From the NCBI GenBank assembly GCA_047967505.1, contig CM106538.1: 64,000 bases of DNA; one strand, 5' to 3'. A program made the position numbers and the translations under genes. Of this stretch, positions 58,341 through 64,000 are shown one piece after another (position 1 is the stretch's first letter; each line of letters begins with the position of its first letter). This DNA comes from Dipteris shenzhenensis (lineage: Eukaryota > Polypodiophyta > Polypodiopsida > Gleicheniales). The notes under the pieces are model-generated. The model made no database searches. It was not told the DNA's origin and worked only from the letters and a program-made list of their open reading frames with translations.

Positions 58341-59855
58341 AGCCAAATCTCCCACTAGCCGATCAAGCCATACAGCCTCCTTGCAACCCTCTATGGCTGC
58401 AACATACTCAGCCTCTGTGATAGACAAAGCAACACACTTCTGTATGCGAGACATCCACGACACTGCACCACTTGCAAAGGTGAATACATAACCAGAAGTG
58501 GATCTCCTACTATCCACATGCCCTGCATAGTCTGAATCTATGTACCCAAGTACATGCATGTCTCCTCTACCAAAGCAGATGCACATCTCCTTGGTATCCT
58601 TCATGTACCTCATGATGCACTTAATTGCCTCCCAATGCCTCTTTCCTGGATTAACCATATACCGGCTAACAACTCCCACTACAAATGCAATGTCTGGTCT
58701 AGTAGCTATCATAGCATACATAAGACTCCCAACTGCTGATGCATAAGGAACCTTGGCCATCATGGCCCTTTCCTCATCTGATTTGGGACTATCTGTATGA
58801 CTTAGTTTCACATATGGAGGCAATGGAGTACTCACTGCCTTCCCCCCCTCCATATTGAAATGCTGCAATACTTTTGTAACATACTCTTTTTGTGAAAGCC
58901 AAAGGAGTTTCCTACTCCGATCACGAGTGATGTGCATACCAAGAATATGAGCTGCAAGTCCCAAATCCTTTATATCAAAGGCCTCATGCAACTTGGCCTT
59001 TAATGCATCTAGCTCATAAGTATTCTTGCTAGCCAATAGCATATCATCCACATATAGTGCCAAGATTATCAGGCTATTACCCTTAGTCCTTTTAGTGTAG
59101 AGGCAGTGATCAATTTCACTCCTTCTAAAACCCTGGGACCAAATGAAAGCATCAAACTTCTGATACCATTCTCTAGGGGCTTGCTTAAGACCATAGATAC
59201 TCTTCTTTAGCTTGCAAACTAAATGCTCTTTGCCCTTTTTTTCAAAGCCTTCCGGCTGCACCATGTAAATTTCCTCATGCAAATCCCCATGCAAGAAAGA
59301 TGTCTTGACATCCATCTGCATAAGCTCCATATCCTCTGCTACCACTAGTCCAAGCATGCATCTAAGTGTGGTCATCTTCACAACCGGAGAGAATATCTCA
59401 TCAAAGTCCACACCCTTCTCTTGCTTGAGCCCTTTAGTGACCAAACGGGCCTTGTACCTAGGCACATCATCACTTGTGACCTTCATCTTGTAGACCCATT
59501 TACATGGCAATGCTTTCTTTCCATGTGGCAAAGAAACCAAGTCCCAAGTCTTATTCTTCATAAGTGAACTCATCTCTGATTGCATAGCATACTCCCACTT
59601 GCATTGATCCTCACGCATCATAGCCTCTCTGTAGTAAGAAGGCTCCCTGCAATCAGTAAGCATCACATAGTCTACCCCTGGAACAAACCTATCAGGTGGT
59701 CTAGACACTCTAGATGATCTTCTCAAGGGCATTTCAGCTTGCTGTCCCACCTGCATATCAGCCACATTTGGCTCATCATTTCCACCAATAGATGATCCAT
59801 CATCTACCCTTGATTGTATTCTTGTGGGAGTACTTGGTGGTACCATTTCTTGCAC
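58341..59855 (-). pseudogene. Copia RT and RNase H, open reading frame
   Basis: About 505 codons of uninterrupted copia pol sequence. RT motifs in order are PCKWVYKMK, RYKARLVTKGLKQ, MQMDVKTSFLHGDLHEEIYM, YGLKQAPREWYQKF and the catalytic LYVDDMLLASKN. RNase H follows with GYIDSDYAGHVDSRRSTSGY, GAVSWMS and SITEAEYVA. The frame ends in LVGDLA, where the family would continue a little further. From there it reads into a (TCC)n tract as an artificial Gly-rich tail to 58200. The start at 59855 is not a true initiator; the upstream protein is frameshifted near 59880. All visible RT catalytic Asp residues are present. Confidence 0.88.
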
Positions 59856-59908
59856 ATTTGGTGCATGGACACTTGTTGTCTATCAACATATGTAGGTGGA
59901 TTCACATC

Positions 59909-60247
59909 CTAGAAAGTGATTCTCCTCATTTCCACATCCCTCATGGGTGCCTGATGCATCTTCTTCTCATTGAAGACTACATCATGGCTACGTATGACCT
60001 TCTTTCCTTCTGGATCCCAGAGACGATAGCCCATACCTCCACTTTCACCATAACCCAGAAAGATGCATTTCCTAGACTTAGGATCTAGCTTCTTTCGAAT
60101 CTCTTTTGGCACATGTGCATATGCCTCACACCCAAATATATGCAAATGAGAGTAAGAGGGCTTCTTGCCACTCCATGCCTCTTTAGGAATACCACCATCC
60201 AAACTCTTACTAGGTGATCTATTAGAGAACGTCATTGTCACTATCAT
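59909..60247 (-). pseudogene. Copia integrase C-terminal fragment
   Basis: The frame carries KPSYSHLHIFGCEAYAHV, KSRKCIFLGYG and HDVVFNEKKM, the C-terminal part of copia integrase downstream of the DDE core. The upstream core and protease are gone, and the fragment is joined directly to a duplicated gag end. A TAG and a frameshift separate it from RT. Confidence 0.85.
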
Positions 60248-60632
60248 GTGTGACTACATTGATCTCCTCGATCTTCATGTTTTCTTTGTCCTCCCTTGGA
60301 CTCTCTTCCTTTTGATTTGCACCCCAATTTTCATTCTTTTTCTTATCCTTTTGCTCTCTTTTCAGCTTGTAGCAATCCTTTTTCATATGGCCCTTCTTGC
60401 CAGAGTGGTTGAAGTGGTAAGAAACTCTACAGATAAACTAGACATGAAGAGAACGTCATTGTCACTATCATGTGTGACTACATTAATCTCCTCGATCTTC
60501 ACTTTTTCTTTGTCCTCCCTTGGACTCTCTTCCTTTTGATTTGCACCCCAATTTGCATTCTTTTTCTTATCCTTTTGCTCTCTTTTCAGCTTGTAGCAAT
60601 CCTTTTTCATATGCCCCTTCTTGCCAGAGTGG
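60225..60632 (-). repeat. 184-bp duplication of the gag end
   Basis: Segments 60225-60408 and 60449-60632 are near-identical (plus-strand start gagaacgtcattgtcactat). They repeat the zinc-knuckle-to-C-terminus part of gag with a period of 224 bp. Confidence 0.92.
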
Positions 60633-61338
60633 TAACACTCAATGTTCCATGCCCTGGATTTGCTACGAGACTTCCCTCTTTCTTGGGACTTCCCCCTAAA
60701 TTGTGATCTGCCCCTTTGCACATTTAAGGCTACATCCTGCTTGTTACCATCCATAGACTTTCGTCTAATCTCCTCGGCCAACAAGCTACCCACAACATCA
60801 TCAAATTTCAGTACTCCACCAGGTGTAGAGTTACTGACAGCTGTACGGAAAGTATCCCATGAGGATGGCAATAACATAAGAGAAATATTGCCTTAGTCTC
60901 TGCATCAAAATTCATCTTCTGAGCCTGAAGCTGGCTGAAAATAATATTGAATTCATTTAAGTGAGAAGAAATGGAGACCCCTTCCTTCATTTGCAGGTCA
61001 AACAACCTCTTCATGAGGTAAACTTTATTAGAGGTAGTTTCCTTTTCATAAGTGGCACACAGTTTCTTCCACAAATCTTCCGTAGTCTGCTCATTTACTA
61101 CTGTGAAATAAATTGACTCTGCAAGATGAATTCTAATAGTAGATTTTGCTAATGCATCCAACTCATTCCAATCATCCTCAGTCATATTTGCAGGCTTAGC
61201 TTCAATCCTTGCCAAGGGTTTAATCTGCTTCTTTTGAATAAGCACATCCCTTATTTGTTCTTTCCACAAAGAAAAGTTTGTCCCATCAAAATTTTTAATG
61301 CTGAAAAACTCCTTTTCAGACATGGAAGAGGATGCCAT
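60449..61338 (-). pseudogene. Copia gag with altered zinc knuckle
   Basis: Starts at an ATG at 61338 (MASSSMSEKEFFSIKNFDG) and continues FSLWKEQIRDVLIQ, TTEDLWKKLCATYEK and MKRLFDLQMKEGVSI, the plant copia Gag (UBN2-like) core. A one-base frameshift near 60877 moves the reading to LLPSSWDTFRTAVSNS and a basic RGRSQFRGKSQERGKSRSKS region. The knuckle at the end reads CYHSGKKGHMKKDC, where the second Cys is replaced by Ser, so zinc binding is probably lost. The C-terminal acidic tail (HDSDNDVLF) appears again in the duplication. Confidence 0.82.
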
Positions 61339-62776
61339 GATGCAAATAAAGCAAAATCCCAAATGCTAGTGCCTGCAAAAGAGAATCATACTAAATACCA
61401 GGTGCTCCCAAATGTGTATGCCACAATAGAGTGAAATATCACCAAAACTCATGTCTCAAAGCATCTGACTCATGTGCATATACTATGCATCCATATGAGC
61501 AAATCTGGCCCAAAAGAAAATGCCAACTGCAATGGCAATCCAAAATGCCAATAAGTGCCAAATGACTCAAGCATAAACACCGTCCACTGGCATATGCATT
61601 AATAATATCTCATCCAAGAGAGCATAGCACTATTAGTGCATCACCTGCAATGTGTCAAAGCTGTCCTTCAGCATAAAATAGCATCCATGTGCAAAGCGTC
61701 CATAAAAATAGCATCCCACAAGGCAATTTAGGCCTATCAGCGCATCCAATAAGGACCTCAATGCATCCAAATGGCCTATAAATCATCCACTGCAACCCAA
61801 TGCACACCACGAATGAGCGCACATGGCTCAAACTACAACTAGAGTGATCTGCATAAGGTATGCTCAAGAAATCATGGCCCCACGGTAATGACCGCTACTG
61901 AAAATAGAACCTGAGATGCCTCAAAACATGGGTGCCATTGCATAATCGGACTCAGCAAGAAAATCTGCAAATATCTCTCTTCTGCTGGAACTCCAAAATC
62001 CCAACCGATGAGTGAGAAATGGGAGTCAACACTTATCCACTGCCATGTGGCATAAATCTAAGGTTTCAAAACCTTAGAATGAAAAATGCATAACAGAGAG
62101 ATGAAATCCAATACATAGAGATCTATAACTCTGAAAATCCTCCATCGAATCACGTAAGAACTGACAGGTAGGGGTTTTTGAGCGTCCGGAACGTAATGGG
62201 ACAGACGGTTTTGGAAACCGTGGTCTCAATCACTGGGTCCAACACACGGACTGAAAAACGTTTTTGGAAATAGAGCTGTTTGTAAACTCCACTGGAGTGC
62301 AAATGATGAGCAACATAGAAGTTTTAGGACCTCTTGAGTCCACCGAAACTGATAGATTTGCAAATGGTTGCTCCAAACTTGAGTTCCAACACCCGGGCAG
62401 AAGAACGTAGAAACTGACACAGTGAGTCAAAAATCCAATAAAATGATCCCAGATTCAAGAATGAAGGTGTTTCCAAGCTCTTGAAGTGAAGTGGACACCA
62501 AAAGCAAGCAATAGTTGCCTCTACAAGTCAATACGGAGTCTCTGTCATCGAATGGAACAGGGAAAAGCTCAAAAAACGACTTTTTCTTTGAAAACACTGA
62601 ACAGGCTCTCAAAACCACTTCACAAAACCAAAGTGACTTTTCCAATGGTCCTCCAAGGTCTCTACACACTCGGATGCAAGTAAAGTCACCCACAAAGCTT
62701 CCCACAGAGCTTCTCCTTCCTCCCACAGAGCTGCTAAGCTTCCAAGCATTCATGCACGCTCAGCTAGATCACCCGG
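61339..62776 (-). other. Long leader of the copia element
   Basis: About 1.4 kb lie between the primer site and gag, unusually long for a copia leader. Words such as aatgcca and catatgcat recur around 61480-61620, but no coding sequence is recognised. Confidence 0.6.
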
Positions 62777-62789
62777 GCTCTAATACCAG
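62777..62789 (-). promoter_or_regulatory. Primer-binding site variant of the copia element
   Basis: Minus-strand TGGTATTAGAGCC lies one to two bases from the LTR. It matches the initiator-Met primer site except for C to T at the seventh base. Confidence 0.75.
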
Positions 62790-62790
62790 T

Positions 62791-63293
62791 TGAGAGTGCT
62801 CTCAACAGAAGCAACAATAGAAGAGGGAGAGAGAGAAGCAGAGAGCCACACAAGTTTTGGTGGGTGCAGAACACCCTAATCTTCTTTTTCATTCATTTAT
62901 ATATGTGTTTGAGTATTGTACATAACGGGGTAAAGGCACAGTGACCTTTAACCCCCACACCTTCCACCCATGATCTTACATCTTCTTCCTCTCCCACTCC
63001 TATGCTCCCTCTAACCCTTAACCTCCATGATCTATGCGGGACCACCATGTACTCTACCATGAACTTTGGATACTCCTTCTAACCCTTGAACCTCTTCTAG
63101 ACTTTGGAACCTCTCTCTAGCCCTTGGAACCTCCTTCTAAGCCCTGAACCTCCCTCTAGCCCTTAAACTCCTCCTGAACCCTTCAACCCCCAATGAAGGC
63201 AAAAGCCTTCATTACCCCAACCATGATGATGCATGTTCCTTTCACACATGCTTGCACTATGTTTGCTTACCACACTTAAGCCTACGTCTCTCA
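62791..63293 (-). repeat. 5' LTR of the copia element (503 bp)
   Basis: The segment is bounded by TGAGAG (62791) and CTCTCA (63288-63293), a perfect 6-bp terminal inversion with TG..CA ends. It lies next to the primer site. The right boundary is inferred from this inversion because the partner LTR is missing. Confidence 0.65.
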
Positions 63294-63796
63294 CCGAAAA
63301 ATGACTCGAGGTCCTAAGCTACACTTATAATACAAACAACAACATCCATATATTTGTAGGTGACAAAAAACCTGGCATAATGAGGATACCTACTCATCAT
63401 GCAAAAGCCATGGGAAAGAGCAAACATTTGGCGCCACTTCCAGAGAGATTAGCATCTCAAGTAACGAGTAAACATATGCAAGTATGTGTAAAACACAAAC
63501 TACTACAAATTTTCACGAACATAACACTCAAGGGCAAGGAGAGTAAAATTGTTTCCAACTCTAGCCAAACATATCAACCCCAAGCAATAACCTTGGGTTA
63601 CTACGTTAAGAAATTTTCTTTATTTCTTAACAAGAAGCCACTTGGAAAAACAAATCAAGCTAGGTAATGGACACGAATGCGTAGAGCTTGCAATTTTGAT
63701 CATTTGAACGTTTTATAGAAGAGCAATCTGAGCTAACCATGAAAAGTTATGGCCTAGGAAGTGTTTAGGGTTTCACCCTAACCCTTCAGCCATTCC
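63294..63796. other. AT-rich DNA, no gene supported
   Basis: A plus-strand frame at 63380-63667 has no recognised domain. The word aacatttggcgcc at about 63424 resembles the junction of a gypsy LTR with a TGGCGCC primer site, but no LTR pair is visible. Confidence 0.4.
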
Positions 63797-63804
63797 TATA
63801 AAAA
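63797..63804 (+). promoter_or_regulatory. TATA box with pyrimidine-rich leader
   Basis: TATAAAAA is followed by a C/T-rich stretch (cattcttcttctttcacatc) and a donor-like cacGGTGAGT at about 63925. It could be the promoter and first exon end of a gene or LTR running off the right edge. Confidence 0.45.
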
Positions 63805-64000
63805 CCCATTGTGCCCCCTCATTCTTCTTCTTTCACATCTAGCCTCCATCATCTTCCCCATTCCGAGCCCTACGCAAGACACTCCTCCCTCTCCATTGAC
63901 CACCACCCTACTCCCATCCTCACACGGTGAGTTATTTTGAGCCCTTCTCATCATGATAACCTAGCCATCCAGCCACCGTCCATTCGCCCTTAAGAATCAT

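Larger units (their letters stand above)
58341..63293 (-). mobile_element. Ty1/copia retrotransposon, 3'-truncated, internal deletion
   Basis: Minus-strand order from the right is 503-bp LTR, primer site, long leader, gag, integrase C-terminal part, RT, RNase H. Protease and the integrase core are missing, and the 3' end stops in RNase H without an LTR. RNase H comes last, after integrase and RT, as in copia. A 184-bp segment of the gag end is duplicated. The length kept is about 5 kb. Confidence 0.88.

Noticed and set aside
63424-63440. tttggcgcc read as a gypsy primer-binding site
   Set aside because: No LTR pair, polypurine tract or gypsy protein is nearby. tggcgcca is a palindrome likely to occur by chance.

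Overview
This is nuclear DNA from a land plant. It carries one plant-type peptide-methionine (S)-S-oxide reductase gene (MSRA) with a 3.4-kb intron. Around it lie decayed Ty1/copia and Ty3/gypsy retrotransposons, solo fragments and many local tandem repeats. The gene-poor layout, large intron and a Penelope-like reverse transcriptase fragment would suit a non-seed vascular plant (such as a fern) or a gymnosperm, but the sequence does not settle the species. I see no rRNA, tRNA, CRISPR or prokaryotic feature.

Layout. Positions 1-10,800 hold no recognisable gene, only microsatellites, small inverted repeats and a possible poly(A) retroposon. Positions 10,811-18,985 are three tandem copies of a ~2-kb non-coding unit. 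Each copy has nested sub-repeats, a 74-nt hairpin and a TATA-like box at a fixed distance from it. The middle copy is split by a 2.3-kb gag-only copia element (14,141-16,447). Then come a short-unit tandem array (19,196-19,705) and largely featureless DNA up to 28.1 kb. A broken copy of an intron-containing protein family that I cannot name lies at 28,130-29,325. A Ty3/gypsy element (30,614-37,439, minus strand) has lost the end of its integrase and most of one LTR, and carries a 494-bp hAT-like MITE inside its reverse transcriptase. A 61-bp tandem repeat and a doubly truncated copia pol fragment (39,395-41,298, plus strand) lead to MSRA (42,298-46,518).

Right of MSRA are a Penelope-like RT remnant (48,608-49,190) and a second, young gag-only copia element (50,692-53,323, minus strand; 5-bp target duplication, LTRs about 98-99% identical). 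These are followed by a 178-bp tandem repeat, a gypsy gag-protease remnant with a TATA-bearing LTR-like tail (56,746-58,340, plus strand) and a long copia element (58,341-63,293, minus strand). That last element keeps gag, an integrase tail, an open RT-RNase H frame, a primer-binding site and a 503-bp LTR.

Only MSRA looks like a functional host gene. The two gag-only elements share internal 3' sequence and LTR termini. They are non-autonomous copia elements of the TR-GAG type and would depend on enzymes supplied by other copies. I found no convincing new multi-gene system. The best leads are the triplicated hairpin unit, the unnamed protein family, the Penelope-like RT and the pair of gag-only elements.
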